Below, piece by piece: positions 6,413 through 14,507 of a stretch of DNA of 17,596 bases. The translations under genes and the position numbers were made by a program. How positions within the stretch are numbered: position 1 is the first letter of the stretch; every line of letters starts with the position of its first letter. The notes under the pieces are model-generated. The model made no database searches and was not told the origin of the DNA. It was given only the letters and a program-made list of their open reading frames with translations. The stretch is taken from the NCBI GenBank assembly GCA_964429745.1, contig CAYSDI010000076.1, positions 1-17,596 of the forward strand, read 5' to 3'. The DNA comes from WGOA01 sp964429745. Lineage in GTDB: Bacteria > Bacteroidota > Bacteroidia > Chitinophagales > BACL12.

Positions 6413-7381
6413 TTAACTCCAGTCATTGCTAATCAGCACATGCCCATCCAAATCCGCGTAATCAAATAGAGCTGCTATCTGCGCTGCCGCCGTTGTTGCC
6501 ACTACCGATTCGGCCATGCAGCCGATCAGCGTACCCAAACCGCGGCTGCGCGCCAGGTCATGCAGACGGATGGCGGGTCGCAACCCGCCGCACTTCATCA
6601 GCTTGACATTGACGCCGCTGAAGAGTTCTGCTTTCTGTTGCAGGTCTTGTTCTGATTGGATCGATTCATCGCCGTAGATAGCCAGCGAAGTGCGTGCGCG
6701 CAACCATAAGTTATCTTCATCTGCTTGTACGGTCAGCGGCTGTTCCACCAAAAAAAACTGTTTGCCGGGCAGGCACTCAATAGCGCGAATGGCTTGTTCG
6801 CGACGCACAAAAGCCTGGTTGAAATCCACGGCAATGGGCTGATCTGTCAGCCGGGTCAGCAAGGCTATGACAGCCCGTGTTCTTTCCAGATCCGCATCCA
6901 GCTTAAGCTTGATCCAGGGAGCATGGCGACCAGCCTCAACCGCTGCCCGGGTAGAGGCCGCATTGCCGATGCCCACGGTATGGCAGGATCGCACTGCCTC
7001 GGGATTTGGGACGCCCAGCACTTGCCAAAGCGCTTGCCCGGTCCTTTGCGCGATCGCATTGTGCCAGGCCATGTCCAGTGCGGCCAATGCTGGCAAACAA
7101 GTAGCAGGGATTCGCTCAGGTTGATCCAGGCAGGCTTCCCACTCCTCCAGATCGCGGGGGCCCTTGGAAGCCCAATCCAGCAACTGCGCCTGATTTTCCG
7201 CCCGCGTTGGAAGCATGTAGGGCGGAAACGACGCCTGCCCAAGACCTTTAAGCCCTTCGCCCGCCAGCACCACAAACAGTGCTTCCGTGCCGCGCCTGGC
7301 ATTTCCGGCAACTGCAAAGACCTGACGAAGCATCAAGTCGCGCGATTCAACGCGCAGGGCATACAAATTTCCGGGACGCAA
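6413..7381 (-). CDS. Dipeptide epimerase, enolase superfamily (L-Ala-D/L-Glu type), start uncertain and C-terminus short
   Basis: A mandelate-racemase/muconate-lactonizing type enzyme. IKLKLD (157-162) provides the K-x-K base, VDFNQ (185-189), VEQP (212-215) and GDES (237-240) the three metal ligands, and VNVKLMKCGG (257-266) the opposite lysine. The VKLMKCGG wording is typical of L-Ala-D/L-Glu epimerases, which recycle or degrade cell-wall dipeptides. No ATG opens the frame: TTG at 7381 precedes the RPGNLYALRV strand, an in-frame CTG lies at 7396, and the first ATG is residue 17, inside the fold. The protein ends at DGHVLISNDWS, whereas relatives usually continue another 20-35 residues after this D-G-H-x-L motif. 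An alternative frame just after the stop (from ATG in AATGACTGG) stays open for about 20 codons, so a small frameshift near 6420 is possible. Catalytic residues are intact. Confidence 0.82.
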   Translation of the reverse strand: MRPGNLYALRVESRDLMLRQVFAVAGNARRGTEALFVVLAGEGLKGLGQASFPPYMLPTRAENQAQLLDWASKGPRDLEEWEACLDQPERIPATCLPALAALDMAWHNAIAQRTGQALWQVLGVPNPEAVRSCHTVGIGNAASTRAAVEAGRHAPWIKLKLDADLERTRAVIALLTRLTDQPIAVDFNQAFVRREQAIRAIECLPGKQFFLVEQPLTVQADEDNLWLRARTSLAIYGDESIQSEQDLQQKAELFSGVNVKLMKCGGLRPAIRLHDLARSRGLGTLIGCMAESVVATTAAAQIAALFDYADLDGHVLISNDWS

Positions 7382-7477
7382 AGGTGAAAAGTTCAGAGCG
7401 TTAAGTTACGGTGAGTATATACGTAGCGCGTCATCGAGGGAGAATCTTGCATATACATTGTTGTGGGTTTGCTATCC

Positions 7478-8245
7478 CTATTTAGCCTTATGGTTTTGTA
7501 TTTCTAACGCTAACCGGGTAACTAATTCAGTTGTTTCATTTATCGCACCATTAAGTAAATTAATGCAATCCAGGTTTATCCAATAGTGTACCGCAGCATT
7601 TCGCAAATATTCTTCACTATTCTCTTTTATTTCAAAAGTTGAGAAGGTTTCAGAATCCGTTTTGAACAAAAATGACGTGGTCGGTTCAAACTTTAAGACG
7701 TTGAAGTCTACATACAACGGTGCATCTACTGGTAAAGCCCAATCAGAATTAATCTCAAAGTTAGATTGTATGTAGTCATAATTTGCATAATGCTTAACAA
7801 TGACGTCTCTCAAATCGACATCTTTAATTACGCCTAAATTTCCAGTACTTGATAAATCATCAAATGTTGAAGTGGATGGATTGAAAAAAGGATAATGGCA
7901 ACCATAAATTAAGTACTTTTCAATTTTCTCCAGAATTACCGAATCATCTTCATTCATATTGTTTAAGGCGATTGCCATTTCTTCAATGGATTGATTACCC
8001 TTTGCCAAGTCTTCTATGCTCTTGGAAAATGTAAGTAAATCTTGTTTATTTTCAATCAATAGTCTTTCCACATATGCCAGCTCCTGTTTGCTTTGTTTTC
8101 TATTTTCATTCCAATTATTGATTTGAAGGGCAATCAAAATTCCAAGAACCACAAGAATTATTTCACCCACTGCATAGGTTAAATACTTACCAGTTTTTCC
8201 CTGGTAAACCAAACCTAGTCTGATTCGTCTAAAGAATTTTATCAT
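7478..8245 (-). CDS. DUF6090 family membrane protein
   Basis: A 255-residue protein with a short basic N-terminus (MIKFFRRIR), one transmembrane segment at about 24-42 (YAVGEIILVVLGILIALQI) and the conserved tail of that segment, INNWNENRK. This opening is the hallmark of DUF6090 proteins, which are abundant and multi-copy in Bacteroidota and have no known function. The remainder (about 50-255) is mostly helical and acidic, with STFDDLSSTGNLGVI (124-138) as a recognisable family block. The topology suggests a cytoplasmic N-terminus and an external helical domain. The coding sequence is strikingly AT-rich compared with the flanking genes, which suggests acquisition by transfer. It stands alone, with non-coding gaps of about 95 bp on each side. 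Confidence 0.85.
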   Translation of the reverse strand: MIKFFRRIRLGLVYQGKTGKYLTYAVGEIILVVLGILIALQINNWNENRKQSKQELAYVERLLIENKQDLLTFSKSIEDLAKGNQSIEEMAIALNNMNEDDSVILEKIEKYLIYGCHYPFFNPSTSTFDDLSSTGNLGVIKDVDLRDVIVKHYANYDYIQSNFEINSDWALPVDAPLYVDFNVLKFEPTTSFLFKTDSETFSTFEIKENSEEYLRNAAVHYWINLDCINLLNGAINETTELVTRLALEIQNHKAK

Positions 8246-8340
8246 TGGTTATTGGTTGCTCATAATGAAACACAACTTCCACCTTGAAGCAAGTGAAGGA
8301 TCGGAGTCGGGATAGAAAGCCAGGTATTCATTGCACGTCC

Positions 8341-9003
8341 TCACCGCACCCTTAACCTTCGATAGCCAATACTACTGCGCATCCAGAAACCAGAAGCCAG
8401 CCCAAAAACAAATCCGCCTACGTGTGCCCACCAGGCCACACCGCCGGATTCTCCGCTGAGTGCCCCAAGTCCGCTAGTCATTTGCATGTAAAACCACAGG
8501 CCCAGAAAGAGGACAGCAGGCACACGGATAGGTATAAATATCAGAAACAGCAAAAAAACTTTGATGCGACTCTTCGGATACATGACCAGGTACGCGCCGA
8601 GTACTGCACTGATGGCACCGCTGGCGCCGAGCATAGGAATGGGGCTGAAAGGATCCGTGGCGATGTGGGCAGCCGTTGCCGCTATTCCCCCGAGCAAATA
8701 AAACAGCAGAAAGCGCAGCGACCCGATAGTGGATTCAATGTTGTCCGCAAAAATCCAGAGAAAGACCATGTTGCCCAGCAAGTGCAGGATACCTCCATGC
8801 AGGAACATGCTGGTGACCAACGTATCTAAATTGCGGCCGGCCAAGATGTCCGCCGGTACAGCGGAATAGCGCATGGTAAATGCGCCGGCGCCGGGCTCCA
8901 GGATTTGCCAGAGAAAGACGCCGATGTTCAGCGCCAAAAAGGTATAGCTGACCAGCGGTCGGTGCCCGCCGTGTACCTGGTCATCGCCGTAGGGAAAAAA
9001 CAT
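8341..9003 (-). CDS. Rhomboid family intramembrane serine protease
   Basis: A 220-residue polytopic membrane protein that cleaves transmembrane helices of substrates. The catalytic serine is in GASGA (126-130, S128) and the catalytic histidine in AHVGGF (193-198, H194). HGGILHLLGNMVFLWIF (69-85) supplies the conserved H-x-x-x-N oxyanion helix (H74, N78). Six hydrophobic segments are visible, at about 18-36, 62-85, 97-116, 126-142, 148-175 and 190-208. The product is a compact six-helix form, with no cytoplasmic domain beyond a 15-residue N-terminus. The ATG at 9003 follows TAACTTTC (about 12 bases upstream), which differs from the -7 consensus by one base. The substrate is not predictable. 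Confidence 0.95.
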   Translation of the reverse strand: MFFPYGDDQVHGGHRPLVSYTFLALNIGVFLWQILEPGAGAFTMRYSAVPADILAGRNLDTLVTSMFLHGGILHLLGNMVFLWIFADNIESTIGSLRFLLFYLLGGIAATAAHIATDPFSPIPMLGASGAISAVLGAYLVMYPKSRIKVFLLFLIFIPIRVPAVLFLGLWFYMQMTSGLGALSGESGGVAWWAHVGGFVFGLASGFWMRSSIGYRRLRVR

Positions 9004-9058
9004 GCAGGGCGAAAGTTACGCTAAGGAGGGGCATTTGACGACAGGGGCACAAAACATA

Positions 9059-9643
9059 CTAATTATTATGCACCACAAACAACCCTCTTCCCGGGCCGGT
9101 GCGCCGTTGCGTAAAACGCTCCAGCAGCAACACCGCTTCTTCCAGGTCTTGCACAGCCATAGGAACGCGCGAGAGGATGCGCTCACGATCCACCTTCAGC
9201 AAGAGACAACCTTCTCGCTGGCGCACATCAAAATGCTCAGAGGATCGCTGAAACCAGGCTGTCTCCCGACCCAGGTCAGTCCAGATCACTGCCTCCAATT
9301 GCTGATAGCGCCGCTCCACTTTAAGCACGCGAAAAAGCCGGTAGTCGTGGTAGATGCGCAACTGAACAGGGTCAACGTGCAATACTTCGCGGCCAAAGCG
9401 GTTCCAAAGCAGGGTCGGAGCAAGCCAACGCAAGGCCAACGCTGAGGCTATGGCTACCAGAACTGCACCGGGCAAGGCCTCGACGCCCGGCTGTTGCAAG
9501 GCGGTATACCAGGCGGCAAAGACCGACATCAAAACTGCCAGCCCGGCAGCCAACAGCCCGTAAACACGGCTCTTCTGTGGCGCGGGCCACAGGGATATTT
9601 CCACCGTATTCCGGTTAATGCGATACGTTAGTGCGTTGGCCAT
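9059..9643 (-). CDS. Membrane protein of unknown function, two transmembrane helices
   Basis: The 194-residue product starts MANALTYRINRNTVEI. It has two hydrophobic segments at about 27-49 and 58-78, then a soluble C-terminal domain of about 110 residues rich in alternating hydrophobic and charged stretches. The layout resembles small membrane proteins with a bacterial PH-like or DUF-type domain after a helical hairpin, but no family motif was recognised. It lies between the rhomboid gene (55 bp downstream) and the DUF4837 gene (144 bp upstream) on the same strand. Coding potential is supported by the clean start, the composition and the hydrophobic pattern. The product is possibly involved in the envelope, judging only from its neighbours. 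Confidence 0.75.
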   Translation of the reverse strand: MANALTYRINRNTVEISLWPAPQKSRVYGLLAAGLAVLMSVFAAWYTALQQPGVEALPGAVLVAIASALALRWLAPTLLWNRFGREVLHVDPVQLRIYHDYRLFRVLKVERRYQQLEAVIWTDLGRETAWFQRSSEHFDVRQREGCLLLKVDRERILSRVPMAVQDLEEAVLLLERFTQRRTGPGRGLFVVHNN

Positions 9644-9787
9644 AGGGTGCGCGGCAGGGCCAACAGGAGTTGCCTCAAGGTGGGCAAATTCCGGGTTAAA
9701 GGCAATCTTTTATTTGGAAAGCAGCTTTACAAATCAGTCCATGGCCATGCACGGGACTGGGAACAGCAAGACCCTTGCCCATTGCCA

Positions 9788-10876
9788 CTAAGACCCTTCG
9801 CCCGGCACCCCAAACGTGGTGAGCACGGCCTCCAGCTCGCGCACCAGGCGGCGCTTTTGGGTTATGTCGGGCGCATAGACGTAGGCATCCAGGTGGATGA
9901 TGCGGTTGTTGGCCTTGTCGTATACCAAATAGTTGATGAAGGGGCCACCCATGAAGTCGTGTTCCAGGCGCCAAAGGCTCTGGGTGCGGATGGCAAAATG
10001 GCCGTTCAGGTCAACGGTGTCCTGCAATGGGCGAACCAGCTTTTCGGTGGTCATGTAAGCCCCTTCAATCTGGCTTCGTTCGTACTGTCGGCCCAGGCTG
10101 TCGCGGACAAAGATGGCGTAGGCCGGGCTGGATTCCAGCTCGCGGGTGTAGGGATGCGAGTACACCATGATGGAAGCCGTGAGATCAACGGTGCTGCGGC
10201 GGTACCACATAAAAGCCCCGTTTGACGAAGGGTGCTTTTTGTAATAAGCCGGAATTTTCAACACAATGTTTTGTTCTTCGGCCAATTCGCGGCTCAACGC
10301 CTCTTCTTGCCCTGAAGCGTACATGTTGCGGCGAATCTTGGCAAACTCTGCCTTTTGAATGTTTGCGGTAATGTCGTTCATCGCCTTGTCCAGGCCCTTG
10401 TCCAGGGCATCGTAATCCGAAGCTACCAAAACATGCACCGTTTGCCCGGCCGCCCAAACATTCTTGCGTTGAACCGTGAAGAGTCCACCGCCGCGCACCT
10501 GTTCCTGCCCGCTTTGGCCAATCATGCGCTTAATCTGGTCGTTGTAATCGCTTTCGCGGTCCAGGATGCCTACCAACAAGATGTTCCGGTGGTTGGTTAA
10601 GGTCTTTGAGAAGGCCTCTAAATCCAAGTTGAGCACATCAAAGGTGGGCTCGTTGTGAATGAAGTTGCCGTACTGCGCCCGGAGCCGTTCGTCCACGCGG
10701 CCGTACAAACTGTCGTTGCTAAAACGCGGGTCTTCGACAAATATGACTTCGTCAACGCCCCCAATAGCCGAGGGAAGGGTGCTCGGCATGTCACCGCAGG
10801 AGGGCAGCAACAAAAATGCAGTCGCCAGCAAAACAGCGGGCAACAAGCGCTGGGCAAACAAAAAGCGACACTCCAT
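9788..10876 (-). CDS. DUF4837 family lipoprotein
   Basis: A 362-residue secreted lipoprotein. The signal peptide is about 26 residues (MECRFLFAQRLLPAVLLATA onward), with a lipobox ending LLLPSC (C27). The body resembles Bacteroidota proteins annotated DUF4837: GGVDEVIFVED (39-49) near the N-terminus, an internal RNILLVGILD block, VWAAGQTVHVLVA in the middle and FMGGPFINYLVYDKANNRII towards the C-terminus. The function is unknown. Conserved placement next to a LysM lytic transglycosylase suggests an envelope role. A TAGTTTTG box (10928-10921) lies about 45 bp upstream of the ATG. Confidence 0.85.
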   Translation of the reverse strand: MECRFLFAQRLLPAVLLATAFLLLPSCGDMPSTLPSAIGGVDEVIFVEDPRFSNDSLYGRVDERLRAQYGNFIHNEPTFDVLNLDLEAFSKTLTNHRNILLVGILDRESDYNDQIKRMIGQSGQEQVRGGGLFTVQRKNVWAAGQTVHVLVASDYDALDKGLDKAMNDITANIQKAEFAKIRRNMYASGQEEALSRELAEEQNIVLKIPAYYKKHPSSNGAFMWYRRSTVDLTASIMVYSHPYTRELESSPAYAIFVRDSLGRQYERSQIEGAYMTTEKLVRPLQDTVDLNGHFAIRTQSLWRLEHDFMGGPFINYLVYDKANNRIIHLDAYVYAPDITQKRRLVRELEAVLTTFGVPGEGS

Positions 10877-10920
10877 TTATAGGCGGGTTCGTTGCGGCAA
10901 ACTACCGCTAACTGGACGCT

Positions 10921-10928
10921 CAAAACTA
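10921..10928 (-). promoter_or_regulatory. -7 box for the DUF4837 lipoprotein gene
   Basis: TAGTTTTG on the minus strand is an exact TAnnTTTG match, about 45 bp before the start codon. No clear -33 TTG is present at the expected distance, so confidence is moderate. Confidence 0.4.
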
Positions 10929-11019
10929 CCTTTTATTGCCGGGAGCCTGTCCCTGTTCCGTCATCTGTTCACGAAGACGCAGCCTAAATGCAGGTGCCTG
11001 CAGAAATCGCCCGGCTGAC

Positions 11020-12654
11020 CTACTTGGAGAGCTTCAAGGTCATGCCCGCCTTCAAGGTGCTGCGGGTGTTCATGCCGTTCAATTGGGCGATGCTGTCAAT
11101 GGAGTTTCCGGGATGTGCCCGGGCAATGCTCCACAGGGTATCGCCAGACTTGACCCGATAAAACAGGGTGGCATTGCTGCTGGCGGAACTACCAGCTGAT
11201 GCCGCTGATGCCATAACCCCTTGTCCGGCGGTACGCTGCTTGTCGGTGAAAGACATGCCGGCAAGCGCGGTATAGCGGTGCGCTTCGTTGGCTGGCTTGT
11301 AAATGATGAGCTTCTGGCCTGCCTTAATGGCATTGCCGGACAATTTGTTCCAAGTGCGAATTTCGCTGACGTTCACCGCATACCAGCCGGCGATGTACGT
11401 TAAATTATCGCCTGACTTGACGGTGTAGAGCAGGCGCGCCGGCTCTGTGCTTGTGGCCTTAGCCTGAGCCGTTCCGCTTTCTTGAACTTGTTCAGCATCC
11501 GGAGTTTCGGTTGCGGGCGAAATTGGTGTTGCGGGCTTGGCGGGTTCTCGCGCCGCAGCCAAAATTTCGTCGCGCTTGTTGATCCACAACATGGCCTTGT
11601 CGTGCGGCAGCCGCAACGGATAGTGACCGGAAGCGCCCGGCACTATATCTCTGCGCAAGGCGGGATTGTGGTAACGCAGCTCCGAGACGCTCATGTCCAA
11701 TTGCTCAGAGAGTGTCGTGAAAGGCGTGTTCTCCGAAACCATGACCGTATCGCTAAAGGAGTAACTGAAGCGGCAGCGCCAGGGGGTAAACTCGTGCTCT
11801 TTGTAGTAGTTGAACGTGTACACCGCCGAGATAAATGCCGGCACATAACCCCGGGTTTCTGTGGGCAGGTATTCAAAAATAGCCCAGACGTTGCGTTTGC
11901 CACCCGCTTTGCGGATGGCCTTGTTCACGTTGCCCGGACCGCAATTGTACGCGGCAATGACCAGCAACCAGTCGTTGTAAATGCCGTAAAGCTGCTCCAG
12001 GTAGTCAATGCCGGCATAGGTGGCTTCGTAAGGGTCACGGCGCTCGTCTACATACGTGTCAATTCTAAGACCCAGCCCTTTGGCGGTGGGGTACATGATT
12101 TGCCACAGACCAGTGGCACCCTGCGGGGATACGGCATGGGTGTTGAGAGCGGACTCAATAACGGCGAGGTATTTTAACTCCATCGGCAGGTTGCGCTTGT
12201 CCAATTCCGCCTCAATAATGGGGAAATACAAGTCACGCAAACCCAACATGCGCTGTACACCCGCCCGGTTGCGCAAGGTGTACATTTCAATCCAACTGCG
12301 TACCGTGGAGTTAAACGTCAGGGGAATGGTCGTGGGAATGGCCTTCAGTCGCGCCTGCAGCGTTTTGTCGTCAAACTTGGGCCAAGCGTCATGCCGGTGC
12401 CAGGTACCGCTGTCAAGTGGCGGTTCAACCGGGCGAAATGCAGAAGATTCTAATTCAGCGACGAGGCTGTCCATAGCGTCCAGGACTAGTTCCCAGTCTG
12501 CTTTGGTGAGCGGTTGTTCCAGCATGCTGCCAGGATCGGCAACCACTACGTTGTGGTGTTGGAGCGAGTCGGAGCCCGCCGTCGCGGTGGTTGCCGAGGC
12601 AAACAGGGCCAGGGCAAATGCCGTGGTCAGCATGTTTCGGTTTAAATCGCGCAT
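11020..12654 (-). CDS. mltD: Membrane-bound lytic murein transglycosylase with C-terminal LysM domains (MltD-like)
   Basis: This enzyme cleaves peptidoglycan glycan strands, forming 1,6-anhydro-muramyl ends. Residues 1-27 are a Sec signal peptide (AFALALFASATTATAG). The SLT domain spans about 150-250: catalytic Glu in AVIESALN (E167), QGATGLWQIM (178-187), and AAYNCGPGNVNKAI (234-247). Two clear LysM repeats bind glycan: YTVKSGDNLTYIAGWY (from 410) and YRVKSGDTLWSIAR (from 499). A degenerate third LysM-like stretch lies at about 311-350. Between SLT and LysM there is a Pro/Thr/Glu-rich linker (370-405). No lipobox cysteine follows the signal peptide, so unlike E. coli MltD the protein is probably periplasmic and soluble. 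The ATG at 12654 gives a normal signal sequence, and an exact TAnnTTTG box lies about 50 bp upstream. Confidence 0.95.
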   Translation of the reverse strand: MRDLNRNMLTTAFALALFASATTATAGSDSLQHHNVVVADPGSMLEQPLTKADWELVLDAMDSLVAELESSAFRPVEPPLDSGTWHRHDAWPKFDDKTLQARLKAIPTTIPLTFNSTVRSWIEMYTLRNRAGVQRMLGLRDLYFPIIEAELDKRNLPMELKYLAVIESALNTHAVSPQGATGLWQIMYPTAKGLGLRIDTYVDERRDPYEATYAGIDYLEQLYGIYNDWLLVIAAYNCGPGNVNKAIRKAGGKRNVWAIFEYLPTETRGYVPAFISAVYTFNYYKEHEFTPWRCRFSYSFSDTVMVSENTPFTTLSEQLDMSVSELRYHNPALRRDIVPGASGHYPLRLPHDKAMLWINKRDEILAAAREPAKPATPISPATETPDAEQVQESGTAQAKATSTEPARLLYTVKSGDNLTYIAGWYAVNVSEIRTWNKLSGNAIKAGQKLIIYKPANEAHRYTALAGMSFTDKQRTAGQGVMASAASAGSSASSNATLFYRVKSGDTLWSIARAHPGNSIDSIAQLNGMNTRSTLKAGMTLKLSK

Positions 12655-12702
12655 AACGACAAAACTAGCTACTTAGCGGGCTAAATCAGGTATCAGAAGG
12701 GC

Positions 12703-12710
12703 CAAAATTA
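12703..12710 (-). promoter_or_regulatory. -7 box for the lytic transglycosylase gene
   Basis: TAATTTTG on the minus strand is an exact match to TAnnTTTG, with about 48 bases to the ATG at 12654. The upstream region is T-rich (TTTTTCG, about 22 bases away) without a perfect -33 TTG. The rest of the 254-bp gap (12655-12908) shows no gene. Confidence 0.45.
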
Positions 12711-12908
12711 GACGTAAGTTATAAACGAAAAATCCACCGATTTGTTATCCGTCGGGAAGAAAAAATGTATAAAAAGGCTCTGCTCAGACAGATACGCTTG
12801 CAAATTCCAAAAATTCACGGCTCGAAATAGTCCTCTCCCTTAAATTTCCAGCAAGAATGTGACGGGCTGAAAATGCCCATTTGGCGCGCATAGGCGACCA
12901 AAACCGCC

Positions 12909-13133
12909 TCAGGAGGAGGATTTGGTCTCCGAAGTGGCCTTGTCTTTGTCGTTCATGCCTTCTTTCAACTCGGTGTTGATAGCCGAGCGGGCATCGTTAA
13001 ATTCCCGGATGCCGCGGCCAATTCCGCGCATGAGTTCAGGTATCTTCTTGCCGCCAAACAGCAACAGAACGGCCAAAACCAACAAAATAATTTCTTGCGA
13101 ACCGAGACCAAAAAACAACAGTAGGTGGCTCAT
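12909..13133 (-). CDS. tatA: Twin-arginine translocase subunit TatA/TatE
   Basis: A 74-residue TatA-type subunit, which assembles into the translocation element that moves folded proteins across the inner membrane. The short N-terminal transmembrane helix (about 4-26, FFGLGSQEIILLVLAVLLLF) is followed by the family motif FGGKKIPELMRGIGRGIREF (26-45), containing the FG hinge and the amphipathic helix. The tail is charged and ends in serines. The length is normal for TatA. The ATG at 13133 follows an exact TACCTTTG box. It sits between an EnvC-like amidase activator and a lytic transglycosylase. Confidence 0.95.
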   Translation of the reverse strand: MSHLLLFFGLGSQEIILLVLAVLLLFGGKKIPELMRGIGRGIREFNDARSAINTELKEGMNDKDKATSETKSSS

Positions 13134-13152
13134 GGATGGTAATTGCGAACCT

Positions 13153-13160
13153 CAAAGGTA
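13153..13160 (-). promoter_or_regulatory. -7 box for tatA
   Basis: TACCTTTG on the minus strand is an exact TAnnTTTG match, 19 bases before the tatA ATG. This predicts a leader of only about 12 nt. The -33 region is not convincing. Confidence 0.4.
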
Positions 13161-13224
13161 GGTATAAACAGGCACAGCGGCCGACCTGATGACCAGAATC
13201 ATTGACCAAACTCACTGACCCGGT

Positions 13225-14493
13225 TTATTGGCCAGAAAGCCAATCTGCTGGGTTCATCAGAGTCGTCCCCCGCCAGACTTCCAGGTGCACTTCGCTCTTT
13301 TTTTCTTCCGGATCGGTGTGAACCGTGCCGATGGGTTGACGGGCTTTCACGGTATCACCGGGCTTGACGGAGACGTCCTGGAGCTTGGTGTAGACGGTAA
13401 AAAATTCGCCGTGTTTGATGATGACCCCGCGTTGAAAGGAGGGGTTGTAGATAATGTTGACCACTTCCCCGTCAAAAATGGAGCGAACCGCGGCGCCCTG
13501 CACAGTACTGATGTCTACGCCGTTGCTTTGGATATAAACAGGCGGGTCGCGCAACACGGGGTGAACCCGTTTACCAAAAGTACCGGTGATGGTGCCGCGG
13601 TCAACCGGCCAGGGCAACTTGCCCTGGTTGTCAGAGAACATGCTGCTGAGCGCGCGCATTTCCGGGGTCAACGTGGGCACCTCAGCTCCGCGGGAACCGG
13701 TGTTTTCGCCGGCTTTGTTGGCCGCCTCGAGCGCCCTGAGCCGCTCTTTCCGAATCTCGTCGGCGATGATCTGCTCAATGCGCCGGTTCAACTCGTCAGC
13801 ATCTTTCTTTTTGGTGTTGATGGCTGAAAGCAGTTTGCCTTCAATTTTTGAAAGGGTGCTGATCTTGCTGTTTTGCTCTTGACGCTCCTGGTCCAGGGTA
13901 AAGCGCTGTTGCTCTTCTTCCTGCAACAGCCCGCGTTTCTCGGCTTTGTCTACTTCAAGGTCGTTGACTTTAAACCCAAGGGCTTCTCGCGTGGCCTTGA
14001 TCAGGCTGATTTGTTCGCGGCGGAAGTTGGTGTACTCCTGCAAATACTGCACCCGGCGAAGGGCCTCCGAAAAGGACTCGGAAGAGAGGACAAATCCCAG
14101 GCGGTCAAACGAATCGTGGTTGACGTAAGCGTAGTACACCATGTCAGCGTACTCGTTTTTGAGTTCGTCCAGGTCGCGTTCCAGCGAGATGATGACTCCG
14201 GTATTCTCCAAAATGCGGCTGTCCAGGTTGGACACCTGGTCGGAGATGTTGCCAATCAGCCGCTTGCGGATGTCGATTTTGCGCTGGAGCGCTTCCAACT
14301 CCGCAACGGTGGCCTGCTTGTTCTTTTTAGTCTCCGTCAGTACTTCTTCCGTCTTGCGGATTTCCTGCAACAACTTGTCGTACTGATCCTTGAGCGACGA
14401 TTTGTCCGTTTGTTGGGCAGAAACTCCAACAATTCCGGCCAGCATCAGCCAACTGAAAACTACAAGGCGGGAGTAAAAGCGAAACATGACCAT
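13225..14493 (-). CDS. EnvC-like murein hydrolase activator (coiled coil plus degenerate LytM/M23 domain)
   Basis: A 422-residue periplasmic protein. The signal peptide ends at about residue 26 (IVGVSA-QQ). A long coiled coil covers about 30-260, in the style of EnvC. The LytM domain is at about 290-420 (ITGTFGKRVHPVL, QSNGVDIS, VIIKHGEFFTVYTKL, HLEVWRGTTLMNPADWL). Active M23 enzymes have H-x-x-x-D and H-x-H zinc sites. Here the first His is Ser/Asn (QSNGVD, 322-327), and YTKL (368-371) has Lys where active enzymes have His. Only D327 and H403 remain, so the domain should not cleave peptidoglycan but, like E. coli EnvC, should activate amidases. The start is ATG 14493 or ATG 14487; both leave a good signal peptide. 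It follows the DUF4292 gene by 14 bp, hence the same operon. Confidence 0.92.
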   Translation of the reverse strand: MVMFRFYSRLVVFSWLMLAGIVGVSAQQTDKSSLKDQYDKLLQEIRKTEEVLTETKKNKQATVAELEALQRKIDIRKRLIGNISDQVSNLDSRILENTGVIISLERDLDELKNEYADMVYYAYVNHDSFDRLGFVLSSESFSEALRRVQYLQEYTNFRREQISLIKATREALGFKVNDLEVDKAEKRGLLQEEEQQRFTLDQERQEQNSKISTLSKIEGKLLSAINTKKKDADELNRRIEQIIADEIRKERLRALEAANKAGENTGSRGAEVPTLTPEMRALSSMFSDNQGKLPWPVDRGTITGTFGKRVHPVLRDPPVYIQSNGVDISTVQGAAVRSIFDGEVVNIIYNPSFQRGVIIKHGEFFTVYTKLQDVSVKPGDTVKARQPIGTVHTDPEEKKSEVHLEVWRGTTLMNPADWLSGQ

Positions 14494-14507
14494 AAATGTA
14501 AGGCAAC

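Noticed and set aside
9735..9759. CATGGCCATG palindrome and CAGTCC/GGACTG hairpin after the DUF4837 gene as a terminator
   Set aside because: The stem is short, the loop is long and no T tract follows on the minus strand.
10989..11002. TGCAGG-TG-CCTGCA inverted repeat just after the transglycosylase gene as a terminator
   Set aside because: No T tract follows and the stem is only 6 bp with a 2-nt loop. It is probably chance.
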